Shown piece after piece: positions 1 to 7,870 of a stretch of 23,871 nucleotides of DNA. The notes under the pieces were generated by a model. That model was not told the DNA's origin. It did no database searches and saw only the letters and a program-made list of their open reading frames with translations. The stretch comes from Bacillota bacterium (GTDB lineage: Bacteria; Bacillota; Thermosediminibacteria; Thermosediminibacterales; Thermosediminibacteraceae). The stretch lies in the NCBI GenBank assembly GCA_003242255.1, contig QGUT01000010.1, positions 1 through 23,871 on the forward strand. The letters run 5' to 3'. How positions within the stretch are numbered: the first letter of the stretch is position 1; each line of letters opens with the position of its first letter. A program made the position numbers and the translations under genes.

Positions 1-243
1 CACCAGATCGATCCCGCCGGCCCCAGCCAGCATGTTCTTGACGAACTTTTCGTGGCCCGGCACGTCCACTATTCCCACCTGCCGGCCGCTCGGCAAAAGG
101 AGGCGGGCGAAGCCCAGGTCTATCGTGATGCCCCTCTCCTTTTCTTCCTTCAGCCTGTCGGTATCAATGCCCGTCATGGCCTTTATCAACGTGGTCTTCC
201 CGTGATCTATGTGACCTGCAGTGCCTATTATAACGCCGCTCAT
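1..243 (-). CDS. selB: Selenocysteine-specific elongation factor SelB (N-terminal part, cut by window edge)
   Basis: Only the first 81 codons are present; the frame runs off position 1. The translation begins MSGVIIGTAGHIDHGKTTL, which contains the P-loop GHIDHGKT (G1), followed by the switch-I region (EKERGITIDLGF) and the G3 motif DVPGHEKFVKNM. This is the EF-Tu-like GTPase domain. The GHIDHGKT form with ITIDLGF is characteristic of SelB, which brings Sec-tRNA(Sec) to the ribosome at UGA codons followed by a SECIS hairpin. Its ATG overlaps the selA stop codon (ATGA), so the two genes are translationally coupled and the neighbour confirms the assignment. Domains II/III and the C-terminal winged helices that bind SECIS lie outside the window. 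No tRNA-Sec gene is seen in this window. Confidence 0.93.
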   Translation of the reverse strand, partial: MSGVIIGTAGHIDHGKTTLIKAMTGIDTDRLKEEKERGITIDLGFARLLLPSGRQVGIVDVPGHEKFVKNMLAGAGGIDLV

Positions 244-1646
244 AGGACGCTCCCCACCATTTCCGGAATAATTTTGAGTTCCTCCTCCGCGAGGGTCCTC
301 ACGTCCAGGAGGAACCTTTCCTTTTTTATCCTGCCTATCACCGGAATCCGGGCCGACCGGAGCTTTTTTGCCAGGTCGTCGGGTCCCAAAGCATGAATCC
401 GGAGGGCCACCACTTTAGTGGGCAGCTCGACTCCGGGGAGGGAACCACCCCCCACCGCGGAAAGGTCATCCAATACCTCCACCTGGCCTCTGCCGTTCAC
501 TACTTTCCTGAGTTCTTCCGCCAGTTTTTCGGCGGTCCTTTCCAGTTCTTCGGAGGACCTCAAGAGCATCTTTAGAACGGGGATCTTCTCGTAATCTTCG
601 TTCCTGTAAATTTTCAAAACCGCCTCCAGCGCGCTCAAAGTGAGCTTGTCTATTCGGAGGGCCCGCGCCAGGGGATGGCTTTTTATCTTTTCTATATATT
701 CCTTCTTTCCCAAAATGATGCCCGCCTGAGGGCCCCCCAGCAGCTTGTCGCCGCTAAAGGTGACCACGTCAGTTCCCGCCTTTACGGAACTCTGGACCGT
801 GGGTTCGGGAGGAAGTCCGAATTTTTCGAGGTCAACTAATACGCCGCTCCCCAAATCCTCCATCACCGGTATCCCGTACTTCAGCCCCAATGCCTTCAGT
901 TCCTCAATTTTGACTTCGGACCAGAAACCCACGAATTTAAAATTGCTAGTGTGGACCTTTAATAGCAGGGCCGTATTCTCGTTGATGGCCCTTTCGTAAT
1001 CGGAAAGCCGGGTTTTGTTGGTGGTCCCAACTTCTACCAAACGGGCGCCGCTCTGGGCCATAACGTCAGGCACCCTGAAGCTGCCGCCTATCTCCACCAG
1101 CTGTCCCCTGGATATCACTACCTCCCGGCCTGAGGCAAGAGCCGAAAGGGCGAGCAGCACCGCGGCGGCGTTGTTGTTCACCACCATCGCATCTTCGGCT
1201 CCGGTAATTTCGCACAAAAGCGTCCGGACGTGGTCGTACCTCTCGCCCCTCTTCCCTTCTTCCAGGTCGTACTCCAGGTTCGAGTATCCGCGGGCCACAT
1301 CGGCGATGTTTTTTATGGCTTCCTCGGGCAGGGGAGCCCTGCCCAGGTTGGTGTGCAGCACGACACCGGTGGCGTTTATTACTTTTTTCAGGCTGTAAGA
1401 ACTGTACCTGGCAACGAGTTCCACCGCCCTATCTAAAGCCTCCTTTTTGAGGGCTTCCTCGTCAGCTTTAATTTCAAGCCCCTCTTCAAAGGATCTTTCA
1501 ATTAAGCGCCTCACTTCCTCTATGCCGTCTCTTACGGCCTTCAATACCGTCTGCCTTCCGCATTGATGCTCCAGCACCTTTATTGATTCTTCCTCCAGAA
1601 GGTCGTTCACCTTAGGCAATTTCCGCAAGACCCTTTCCCTATCCAA
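240..1646 (-). CDS. selA: L-seryl-tRNA(Sec) selenium transferase SelA
   Basis: 468 residues, the usual length of bacterial SelA. This PLP enzyme converts Ser-tRNA(Sec) to Sec-tRNA(Sec) using selenophosphate. The N-terminal helical tRNA-binding region (about 1-80) is followed by the family signature INATGVVLHTNLGRAPLP (about 90-107). The PLP-binding lysine lies in FSGDKLLGGPQAG (Lys about 301). The start is TTG at 1646, with AGGAGG eight bases upstream. selA follows comEA by 22 bases and overlaps selB by four (ATGA), so the three genes probably form one transcript. The strain should therefore use selenoproteins, although none with an in-frame UGA was recognised here. Confidence 0.96.
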   Translation of the reverse strand: MDRERVLRKLPKVNDLLEEESIKVLEHQCGRQTVLKAVRDGIEEVRRLIERSFEEGLEIKADEEALKKEALDRAVELVARYSSYSLKKVINATGVVLHTNLGRAPLPEEAIKNIADVARGYSNLEYDLEEGKRGERYDHVRTLLCEITGAEDAMVVNNNAAAVLLALSALASGREVVISRGQLVEIGGSFRVPDVMAQSGARLVEVGTTNKTRLSDYERAINENTALLLKVHTSNFKFVGFWSEVKIEELKALGLKYGIPVMEDLGSGVLVDLEKFGLPPEPTVQSSVKAGTDVVTFSGDKLLGGPQAGIILGKKEYIEKIKSHPLARALRIDKLTLSALEAVLKIYRNEDYEKIPVLKMLLRSSEELERTAEKLAEELRKVVNGRGQVEVLDDLSAVGGGSLPGVELPTKVVALRIHALGPDDLAKKLRSARIPVIGRIKKERFLLDVRTLAEEELKIIPEMVGSVL

Positions 1647-1668
1647 TCAAAGAACCTCCTCGACAATT

Positions 1669-2280
1669 CTAGTTCACTTTTACCAGATTCTTTAATTCTT
1701 CAAAGCGCTTTTCTCCTATTCCTGAGACGTTCTTCAGTTCTTCTACAGATTTAAAAGGCCCGTGCTGGTTCCTGTAATCGATGATCCTCTGGGCCAGGGC
1801 AGGTCCTATGCCGGGGAGTTTGTCCAGTTCTTGTAAATCCGCCGTGTTGATGTTTACCCTGCCGTCCGAAGAAGAGCCGCTGGCATCACCGGTCCCGGGA
1901 ACTTCTCCCTGCTCAGGCACGTAAATTTTATCCTCGTCCTGCAGCTTTTTGGCGAGGTTGATCCCCGAGACATCGGCTTCGGGCATGTACCCTCCGGCAG
2001 CTTCCACGGCATCGATGACCCGGCTTCCTTCTTCCAGCTCATACACTCCTGGATTTTTTACAGCTCCCGCGACGTGCACAACGATCCTGGCCTTCTCAAG
2101 AACCTCCCCGGAAAGGTCTTCGCTTTCGTTGAAAACCGGGACGGCATTCCCGCTTTCCAGCTTAAAAGCTGCATCGGGAGCCTCGGCGAAAAAAGCCCTA
2201 TAAGCAAGAAATACGGCCAGGAGGCTTACCGCCGCCAACGCAAGGAGCAGTGCCTTTTCCCTTCTGGTAAATTCGGGCAT
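1669..2280 (-). CDS. comEA: ComEA-family helix-hairpin-helix DNA-binding protein
   Basis: 203 residues. An N-terminal membrane anchor (about residues 9-28, LLLALAAVSLLAVFLAY) follows a short charged tail. Next comes an SLBB-type domain (about 65-115; VVHVAGAVKNPGVYEL, then GSRVIDAVEAAGG) and a Ser/Gly/Asp linker. The C-terminus carries two helix-hairpin-helix motifs (about 140-203; NINTADLQELDKLPGIGPALAQ and VSGIGEKRFEEL, given as separate pieces). This is the classical ComEA layout: a membrane-tethered receptor that binds incoming double-stranded DNA during natural transformation. The start is an ATG with AGGTGGG just upstream. It sits downstream of the leuS terminator and 22 bases before selA. 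comEB/comEC are not in the window, so competence itself is not demonstrated. Confidence 0.88.
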   Translation of the reverse strand: MPEFTRREKALLLALAAVSLLAVFLAYRAFFAEAPDAAFKLESGNAVPVFNESEDLSGEVLEKARIVVHVAGAVKNPGVYELEEGSRVIDAVEAAGGYMPEADVSGINLAKKLQDEDKIYVPEQGEVPGTGDASGSSSDGRVNINTADLQELDKLPGIGPALAQRIIDYRNQHGPFKSVEELKNVSGIGEKRFEELKNLVKVN

Positions 2281-2336
2281 GTTCCCACCTGCCGTTTTCC
2301 CTTATTTTCCAAGTTTATTTTACATTAAATCGGGCG

Positions 2337-2365
2337 AAAAATAAACGGCCCGCAGGGCCGTTTAT
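2337..2365 (-). terminator. Rho-independent terminator of leuS
   Basis: An 11-bp perfect stem (ATAAACGGCCC at 2341-2351 and its complement at 2355-2365) encloses a 3-base loop and is followed on the minus strand by TTTTCG. The leuS stop codon lies within the 5' arm. It separates leuS from comEA. Confidence 0.85.
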
Positions 2366-4815
2366 TTCACTACTATGTTCACCAGTTTCCTCGGAACGGT
2401 GATGACTTTCACCACCGTCTTGCCTTCGAGAAGGGATGAAATTTTTTCGTGCTTTAAGGCTGACTCCTTCATCGCCTCTTCGGTGATTTCGGCGGGCATG
2501 AGTATCTTTGCCCGGACCTTACCGTTGACCTGGACGACCACTTCCACCTCTTCCTCGGCCATGGCAGCTTCGTCGGCCACCGGCCAGGACATCAGGTGGA
2601 TGCTCGTCTCATGCCCCAGGCGCTCCCAGAGTTCTTCAGTTATATGGGGGGCAAAGGGCGCCAGGAGCAGGAGGAGGGTTTCCACCGCTTCCCTTATCAC
2701 TTTGCCGGATACGGGCTTTCCTTTGGACGAGTTGAGGCCGTTTACCATTTCCATGATGGCGCTTATGGCTGTATTGAAGTTGAACCTTCCTTCGATGTCG
2801 TCGGTGACCTTCTTTATCGTCTTGTGGACCAGCCGCCTCACTTCCCGGTCCGCCTTTTCGTCGCCGGAGGGAACATCCATCATAGGCGTGAGTTCCTCCA
2901 CCAGCCTCCACACCCTCTGGAGGAAGCGGAAGCAGCCTTCCACCCCTTGATCGCTCCACTCCAGGTCTTTTTCAGGAGGCGCTGCGAAAAGGATAAAGAG
3001 CCTTGCCGTATCGGCGCCGTATTTTTCTATTATATCCTCGGGACTCACGATGTTGCCCAGGGATTTGGACATCTTGGCGCCGTCTTTTAAGACCATGCCC
3101 TGGGTCAGCAGGTTGGTGAAGGGCTCGTCTACGTGGACGAGGCCCGCATCCCTCATGACTTTGTTGAAGAACCGGGAGTACATCAGGTGCAATATGGCGT
3201 GCTCCACGCCGCCGATATACTGGTCCACCGGCATCCAGTAGTCGAGCTTTTCCTGGTCAAAGGGCTTCTCGTCGTTCCTGGGGTCGGTGTACCTGTAATA
3301 GTACCAGGAGGAGCACATGAAAGTATCCATCGTATCGGTCTCGCGCTTGGCCGGACCTTTGCACCTGGGACACGTGGTGTTCAAAAATTCTTCGCATTCC
3401 AAAAGAGGCGAAGTCCCTTTGGGGCTGAACTCCACGTCGTCGGGCAGGAGTACCGGGAGTTCATCTTCCGGCACCGGCACGATGCCGCATTTTTCGCAGT
3501 AGACTATGGGGATGGGAGCGCCCCAGTAGCGCTGCCTGGAAATGAGCCAGTCTCTCAGCTTATAATTTACAGCCTTTTTACCCAATCCCTTTTCTTCCAT
3601 GAACTCCGTTATGGCCTTAATGGCCTCCCTATTGTTCATGCCGCTGAATGTTCCCGAATTTACGAGGACTCCATCGTCCGCATAGGCCTCCTGCATTTCT
3701 TCTGCCGAAAGCTCCATCCCCGGCGGATTTATCACGACCTTTATCGGGAGGCCGTACTTCTTGGCAAATTCGAAGTCCCTCTGGTCGTGGGCAGGCACGC
3801 CCATCACTACCCCCGTGCCGTAATCTAAAAGCACGTAGTTGGCGATCCAGATGGGAACCCTTTCTCCGCTCAAGGGGTTGATGGCGTAGGCCCCTGTGAA
3901 CATACCCTCTTTTTCAGTCTCCGTGGAAGTCCTGACGACCTCGCTCAGCTTTTCCATCTTCTTCTGGAATTCCCTCACACTTTCCTCGTAGGGAGTTCCC
4001 TTCACCAGTTCGTCCACCATCGGGTGCTCCGGCGCCATGACCATGTAGGTGACACCGAAAATCGTATCAGGCCTGGTGGTGAAGACGGGTATCTTCTCTC
4101 CGGTCTTTTCTGCGGTAAAGTAGACCTCAGCGCCCTCGCTTCTCCCTATCCAGTTCTCCTGCATTATCTTCACTTTTTCGGGCCAGCCGGGGAGCTTCTT
4201 CAGATCTTCGAGGAGTTCGTCGGCGTACTCGGTGATTCTAAAGAACCACTGTTCCAGATTCTTTTTCCCCACTTCGGAGCCGCAGCGCTCGCAGCGCCCG
4301 TCTACCACCTGTTCGTTGGCCAGCACCGTGGCGCAGGAGGGGCACCAGTTGACGTACGATTTCTTGCGGTAAGCCAGTCCCCTCTCGTAAAGCTTCAGGA
4401 AGAACCACTGGGTCCATTTATAATAACCGGGATGGCAGGTGGCAACCTCCCTTTCCCAGTCGTAGCTCAGCCCCAGCTGTTTGAGCTGTTTTCTCATGTT
4501 ATCGATGTTGTCCCAGGTCCACTTGGCCGGATGGATGCCGTGCTTTATGGCAGCGTTTTCGGCGGGAAGGCCGAAGGCATCCCATCCCATGGGGTGGAGC
4601 ACATTGTACCCTCTCATCCTTTTGAACCGGGCCACCACGTCCCCTATGGAATAATTCCTCACGTGGCCCATGTGCAGCTTACCCGAGGGGTACGGAAACA
4701 TCTCGAGGCAGTAGTACTTGGGCCTTTTGCTGTCTTCCACCGCTTTGTAGAGCTTTTGCTCTTCCCATCTTTTTTGCCATTTAGCTTCAATCGCTTTGAA
4801 ATCGTAATGGCTCAC
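2362..4815 (-). CDS. leuS: Leucyl-tRNA synthetase
   Basis: 817 residues from the GTG at 4815, the usual size of bacterial LeuRS. Class I signatures are clear: the HIGH-type HMGH near residue 49 (PYPSGKLHMGHVRN), zinc-type cysteine pairs (WCPSCA...CERCG) near 160-180, the CP1 editing domain with the threonine-rich TTRPDTIFG motif, and KMSKS in AKMSKSLGN. The C-terminal anticodon-binding and leucine-specific domains are complete. The frame can be opened six codons earlier at a TTG, but that codon lies just before AAAGGAGGT, which is the ribosome-binding site for the GTG, so GTG is preferred. Transcription is controlled by the adjacent T-box leader. Confidence 0.97.
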   Translation of the reverse strand: MSHYDFKAIEAKWQKRWEEQKLYKAVEDSKRPKYYCLEMFPYPSGKLHMGHVRNYSIGDVVARFKRMRGYNVLHPMGWDAFGLPAENAAIKHGIHPAKWTWDNIDNMRKQLKQLGLSYDWEREVATCHPGYYKWTQWFFLKLYERGLAYRKKSYVNWCPSCATVLANEQVVDGRCERCGSEVGKKNLEQWFFRITEYADELLEDLKKLPGWPEKVKIMQENWIGRSEGAEVYFTAEKTGEKIPVFTTRPDTIFGVTYMVMAPEHPMVDELVKGTPYEESVREFQKKMEKLSEVVRTSTETEKEGMFTGAYAINPLSGERVPIWIANYVLLDYGTGVVMGVPAHDQRDFEFAKKYGLPIKVVINPPGMELSAEEMQEAYADDGVLVNSGTFSGMNNREAIKAITEFMEEKGLGKKAVNYKLRDWLISRQRYWGAPIPIVYCEKCGIVPVPEDELPVLLPDDVEFSPKGTSPLLECEEFLNTTCPRCKGPAKRETDTMDTFMCSSWYYYRYTDPRNDEKPFDQEKLDYWMPVDQYIGGVEHAILHLMYSRFFNKVMRDAGLVHVDEPFTNLLTQGMVLKDGAKMSKSLGNIVSPEDIIEKYGADTARLFILFAAPPEKDLEWSDQGVEGCFRFLQRVWRLVEELTPMMDVPSGDEKADREVRRLVHKTIKKVTDDIEGRFNFNTAISAIMEMVNGLNSSKGKPVSGKVIREAVETLLLLLAPFAPHITEELWERLGHETSIHLMSWPVADEAAMAEEEVEVVVQVNGKVRAKILMPAEITEEAMKESALKHEKISSLLEGKTVVKVITVPRKLVNIVVK

Positions 4816-4846
4816 AAGGCAACCTCCTTTCAAGCTCGCAGATTCT

Positions 4847-5062
4847 TTAAAAATTAAAGGCTCCTCGTCGATTTAGGGACGAGAAGCCTCTTTCTCGCGG
4901 TACCACCCTAATTGGCCATTGCCCGCTCTACCGCATTTTAACGCCTGCCGGCACACTTTCCAAGGCGAGTTCGAAGCCTTGCCCTCCGGATTCGCACCTC
5001 CCATCCGGTCTCTGAAAGGGCTGCAGCCTCTACTACTCCTTGTTACACCGATTTTTACTTTT
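4847..5062 (-). promoter_or_regulatory. T-box leader (leucine, specifier CUC) with its terminator
   Basis: Upstream of leuS the minus strand carries the near-invariant T-box core AGGGTGGTACCGCG (4896-4909), whose bases pair with the NCCA end of uncharged tRNA. It is followed by a terminator with 12-base arms (4878-4889 and 4858-4869) and a T-rich tail. Further upstream is a Stem I-like region with AGAGACCGGAT...GGTGCGAATCCGG. Within it, GAACTC at 4972-4967 gives a specifier codon CTC (4967-4969), encoding leucine as expected for leuS. Uncharged tRNA-Leu should favour the antiterminator and allow leuS transcription. The exact helix boundaries are by eye. Confidence 0.93.
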
Positions 5063-5438
5063 ACTGTCTATTATATGCAATATCGTAATCGCTGTCAACG
5101 TCGATCCTTATAGCGTCGGACCAAAGCCGCTCCAAATCGTAGTAGTCTCTGGAGTCTTCGTCGAAGACGTGGACGATGACGTCGTAAAAATCCATTAAAA
5201 CCCAGCGCGCCTCATCGTAGCCCTCTTTACCCCTGATCCTGCACCCGCTTTCTAGCAGCTTTTCTTCAACTTCATCGGCCAGAGCTTTTACGTGAATCGC
5301 CGATCTTCCCGTCGCTATCACGAAATAATCGGCCATCACCGAAATGGAACTTATATCCAGCACCACCACGTCCTCAGCTTTTTTATCACTGAGGACCTTT
5401 GCTGCCAGCATTGCCGCTTCTCTGGGGCTTTTTACCAT
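5061..5438 (-). CDS. rsfS: Ribosome silencing factor RsfS
   Basis: 125 residues from the ATG at 5438, typical for the RsfS/YbeB/DUF143 family. It binds ribosomal protein uL14 and blocks subunit joining when nutrients are short. The core family pattern is visible: LSDKKAEDVVVLDISS, ADYFVIATG, then EGYDEARWVLMDFYDVIVHVF and a DYYDLERLW-like tail. An upstream TTG at 5456 is open in frame, but GGAGGGGG stands five bases before the ATG at 5438, which is therefore chosen. It is 14 bases downstream of the LCP gene, in the conserved nadD-yqeK-LCP-rsfS order. Its final codons double as the leuS promoter. Confidence 0.94.
   Translation of the reverse strand: MVKSPREAAMLAAKVLSDKKAEDVVVLDISSISVMADYFVIATGRSAIHVKALADEVEEKLLESGCRIRGKEGYDEARWVLMDFYDVIVHVFDEDSRDYYDLERLWSDAIRIDVDSDYDIAYNRQ
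5070..5098 (-). promoter_or_regulatory. Consensus sigma-A promoter for the leuS T-box transcript, inside the 3' end of rsfS
   Basis: On the minus strand TTGACA (5098-5093) and TATAAT (5075-5070) are perfect consensus hexamers separated by exactly 17 bases. The expected start site is near 5062, at the beginning of the T-box leader. Both hexamers lie within the last codons of rsfS, whose stop is at 5061. Confidence 0.88.
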
Positions 5439-5452
5439 TCCATCCCCCTCCA

Positions 5453-6643
5453 TCAACTTTTCTGAGCATCTTTACCAACTATTATAGTTGTAAGGTCTTC
5501 GTTCGATGAATCCTCCTGCATCCGAGGGCTTTCGAAAACTTTCGCCATTTTTTCCGCGTATTCTTTCATACCGCTGGGATATATTATGGTGGTGGTATCG
5601 TAATCGAAGCTGTCGGCATTGGCTACTTTAACCACCGTAAAGCCCATTTCCTCCAATTTCTCAGCCACCTTGCGGGCAAGGCCTGCATAACCGCTGCCAT
5701 TCAGCACCGCCACCTTTACATTCGCGTTTCCGCCGAAAAATACTTCCTTGACAACTTGCTGGATTTCAGATTGGTACGGTATGAAGTAGCTTATACCGTT
5801 GATATACCTTCCCTCTCCCGGCAGGACGTACATTTTCAGGTTGTCCTGCCCCATCTGCCTGGCGAGATTCGCCAGCTTCAGCATATCCGATGTGTCCATA
5901 TCGGTCTTAACCGTTTCCTGCACTGCCTTCACAATCTGAGGAAGTCTCAAAAGGTTGGAAGGCTTAAAGAACGATTTGGCTGCAGCTTCGAGGAATTGCT
6001 GCTGGGCCTTTATCCTGCCCAGATCGCCCTCCGGATATTTTCTGAATCTCACGAACTGCTCGGCCTTTTCCCCGTCGAGCACCTGGAGGCCCGGCTCCAA
6101 GTCAATATAAAGGCCTCCGGCTTTGTCCACATACTTCATCCTCTTTTCTATATTTATCTCCACGCCGCCTATGGCGTCCACTAACTTGCGAAATCCCTCG
6201 TAATTAATGGCCACATAGTGGTGGATGGGGACATTCAGCAACTCTTTTACGGTTTGCACCGCCAGCTCCGGCCCTCCGTAGGCCATCGCCGCATTAATCT
6301 TTTGATAACCCACTCCAGGAATCATGACCCGAGTGTCCCTGGGTATTGAGAGCACACTGACCGCCTTTTCTGCAGGATCGATGCTCACCACCATCATGGT
6401 GTCGGACCTGTAGTGATTGTGCTTTTCATCGGCGCCGATGGTCCCCGCGTCGAGCCCTAAAAGGAGAATATTCATTCTTCCATCAAAGGATTCATCGTCC
6501 CCAGGGCTATCATCGCCCGCCAAATTGCCGCCGCCATTCAACCAGGTAAGTCCTAAATAAAAGCCGCTTCCGAAAGCCAGAGCCACAAAGACCAATGCCA
6601 GCACCGCATATTTAATTGCTCTATCTTTTGCTCTTCTTCTCAC
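5453..6643 (-). CDS. LytR-CpsA-Psr (LCP) family cell-wall polymer ligase with LytR_C domain
   Basis: 396 residues from the GTG at 6643. A basic N-terminus precedes one membrane segment (about 11-31, YAVLALVFVALAFGSGFYLG). The LCP catalytic domain follows (about 60-215). It contains NILLLGLDAG, RSDTMMVVSIDP, VSVLSIPRDTRV, YGGPELAVQTV and, later, QFVRFRKYPEGDLGRI, with the conserved arginines and aspartates of the family. A C-terminal LytR_C domain (about 290-370, VKVAVLNGSGYAGLARKVAE) completes it. LCP proteins transfer lipid-linked anionic glycopolymers to peptidoglycan outside the membrane. The frame stays open upstream to 6724, but GGGGAG six bases before this GTG supports the shorter form. 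It overlaps yqeK by 23 bases. Confidence 0.9.
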   Translation of the reverse strand: MRRRAKDRAIKYAVLALVFVALAFGSGFYLGLTWLNGGGNLAGDDSPGDDESFDGRMNILLLGLDAGTIGADEKHNHYRSDTMMVVSIDPAEKAVSVLSIPRDTRVMIPGVGYQKINAAMAYGGPELAVQTVKELLNVPIHHYVAINYEGFRKLVDAIGGVEINIEKRMKYVDKAGGLYIDLEPGLQVLDGEKAEQFVRFRKYPEGDLGRIKAQQQFLEAAAKSFFKPSNLLRLPQIVKAVQETVKTDMDTSDMLKLANLARQMGQDNLKMYVLPGEGRYINGISYFIPYQSEIQQVVKEVFFGGNANVKVAVLNGSGYAGLARKVAEKLEEMGFTVVKVANADSFDYDTTTIIYPSGMKEYAEKMAKVFESPRMQEDSSNEDLTTIIVGKDAQKS

Positions 6644-7226
6644 ATTTCTCTCCCCTTTTGAGTTTTCCCAGGAGCAGATAGTTTCTCGCTTCGACCATCC
6701 GGGGATGCAGCAGCCCGCCTTCATCTATTACGTGCTTTATGGTTGAATTGCAGGCCAGGATCAGAGCCTGGTCCAGATCTTCAAAAGCCGCTTTTCGCAG
6801 CCTGTCCACTCCAGGAAAATTTCTCCCGGGCTCTATATAATCGGCGAGAAATATGATTTTGTCAAGGGTGGTCATGTCCGTGTCCCCTATCGTGTGCACC
6901 CTTACAGCCCGGAGCACGTCCTGGTCCTCTATGCCGTATTTAATCCTGGCGAGGGCTGCTCCCAGTGGGGCGTGCACCAAAGCTGTCTCCACTACTGAAA
7001 TTTCATCTAACAGTATACCAAACTCCCGGGCCAAATTCAACTGCTCGGCCTCCGGCAGGTCTTTTGCGCAGTCGTGAACCATGGCGGCCAGCTCCGCTTT
7101 CTCTTCGTCGACGCCGTAACGCTTTGCGAGGGCCACCGCCGTTTCCATGACGCCCAGAGTGTGGGCAAATCGCTCAGGGGTCATGCTTTTCTTTAAATCA
7201 TCAAGAATAAAAGCCTTGGTTTTCAT
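6621..7226 (-). CDS. yqeK: YqeK-family HD-domain hydrolase (diadenosine tetraphosphatase)
   Basis: About 201 residues from the ATG at 7226. The HD-domain metal ligands are visible: RFAHTLGV near the N-terminus, the HDCAKD pair near residue 50, HAPLGA near 85 and VRVHTIGD near 105. Bacterial YqeK proteins hydrolyse Ap4A symmetrically, a nucleotide that accumulates in stress. A GTG at 7235 overlaps the nadD stop and would add three residues; AGGTGA five bases before the ATG favours 7226. It lies between nadD and the LCP gene, overlapping or abutting both, as in many Firmicutes. Confidence 0.92.
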   Translation of the reverse strand: MKTKAFILDDLKKSMTPERFAHTLGVMETAVALAKRYGVDEEKAELAAMVHDCAKDLPEAEQLNLAREFGILLDEISVVETALVHAPLGAALARIKYGIEDQDVLRAVRVHTIGDTDMTTLDKIIFLADYIEPGRNFPGVDRLRKAAFEDLDQALILACNSTIKHVIDEGGLLHPRMVEARNYLLLGKLKRGEKCEKKSKR

Positions 7227-7231
7227 GAGAA

Positions 7232-7846
7232 TCACCTGTAAAGGCCGTTTTTCAGGATGTATTCCTCCACGCTCTCGGGCACTAAGTACTTGATGGAACG
7301 CCCTTCTTTCACCCTTTTCCTTATCTCGGTGGAGGATATGGCTACCGCCGTTACTTCCAGGAGCTGAACGTCTTTGCCGTACAGGTCCTTTAACTCCTTC
7401 AGTTTGTCCTCCAGCTTTTTAACCGGGTATCCGGGCCTCGTGGCGGCTATAAAAGTACAGACATCCAGCACCCCTTTTACGTTTTTCCAGGTGAGGATGT
7501 CCAGCACTGCATCGGCCCCGGAAATAAAAAATAAAGAGACATCCTTTCCGTAAATCTCTAAAAACTGATTTAACGTATCTACCGTATAGGAATAACCGCG
7601 CCTTTCTATCTCGATTCTGGATACCTGGAAAAAAGGGTTGCTGTTCGTAGCCAGGGCGGTCATGACGTACCGGTGTTCAGGATCTGTCACTTCGTAGTCC
7701 TTCTTGTGGGGGGGATTTCCGGTAGGGACAAAAATAACCCTGTCCAGATTAAAATTGATCCTGGCCTCTTCCGCCGTAATCAGGTGCCCGAAGTGAATAG
7801 GGTCAAAGGTCCCCCCCATTATGCCTATACGTTTTATATTCCCCAA
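7232..7846 (-). CDS. nadD: Nicotinate-nucleotide adenylyltransferase
   Basis: 204 residues. It converts nicotinate mononucleotide and ATP to deamido-NAD in NAD biosynthesis. The nucleotidyltransferase signature GGTFDPIHFGHL (with HxGH) is at the N-terminus, FVPTGNPPHK follows near residue 40, and the C-terminal ISSTEIRKRV motif near 170 contacts ATP phosphates. The start is TTG at 7846, with GGAGGGGAG five bases upstream; no ATG gives the complete N-terminal strand. It follows obg and overlaps the yqeK region. Confidence 0.95.
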   Translation of the reverse strand: MGNIKRIGIMGGTFDPIHFGHLITAEEARINFNLDRVIFVPTGNPPHKKDYEVTDPEHRYVMTALATNSNPFFQVSRIEIERRGYSYTVDTLNQFLEIYGKDVSLFFISGADAVLDILTWKNVKGVLDVCTFIAATRPGYPVKKLEDKLKELKDLYGKDVQLLEVTAVAISSTEIRKRVKEGRSIKYLVPESVEEYILKNGLYR

Positions 7847-7870
7847 ATTTTCTCCCCTCCGCTTTTGCTA

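Noticed and set aside
52..396. Plus-strand frame over the selA/selB junction
   Set aside because: Both minus-strand genes are certain by motif, so this frame is a shadow.
2636..2959. Minus-strand second frame inside leuS
   Set aside because: It is an Arg/Gly-rich out-of-frame reading of the LeuRS coding sequence.
4024..4857. Long plus-strand open frame (277 codons) opposite leuS
   Set aside because: It lies wholly antisense to the conserved leuS and its start region. It has low-complexity Phe/His/Gly-rich content and no recognisable motif or ribosome-binding site.
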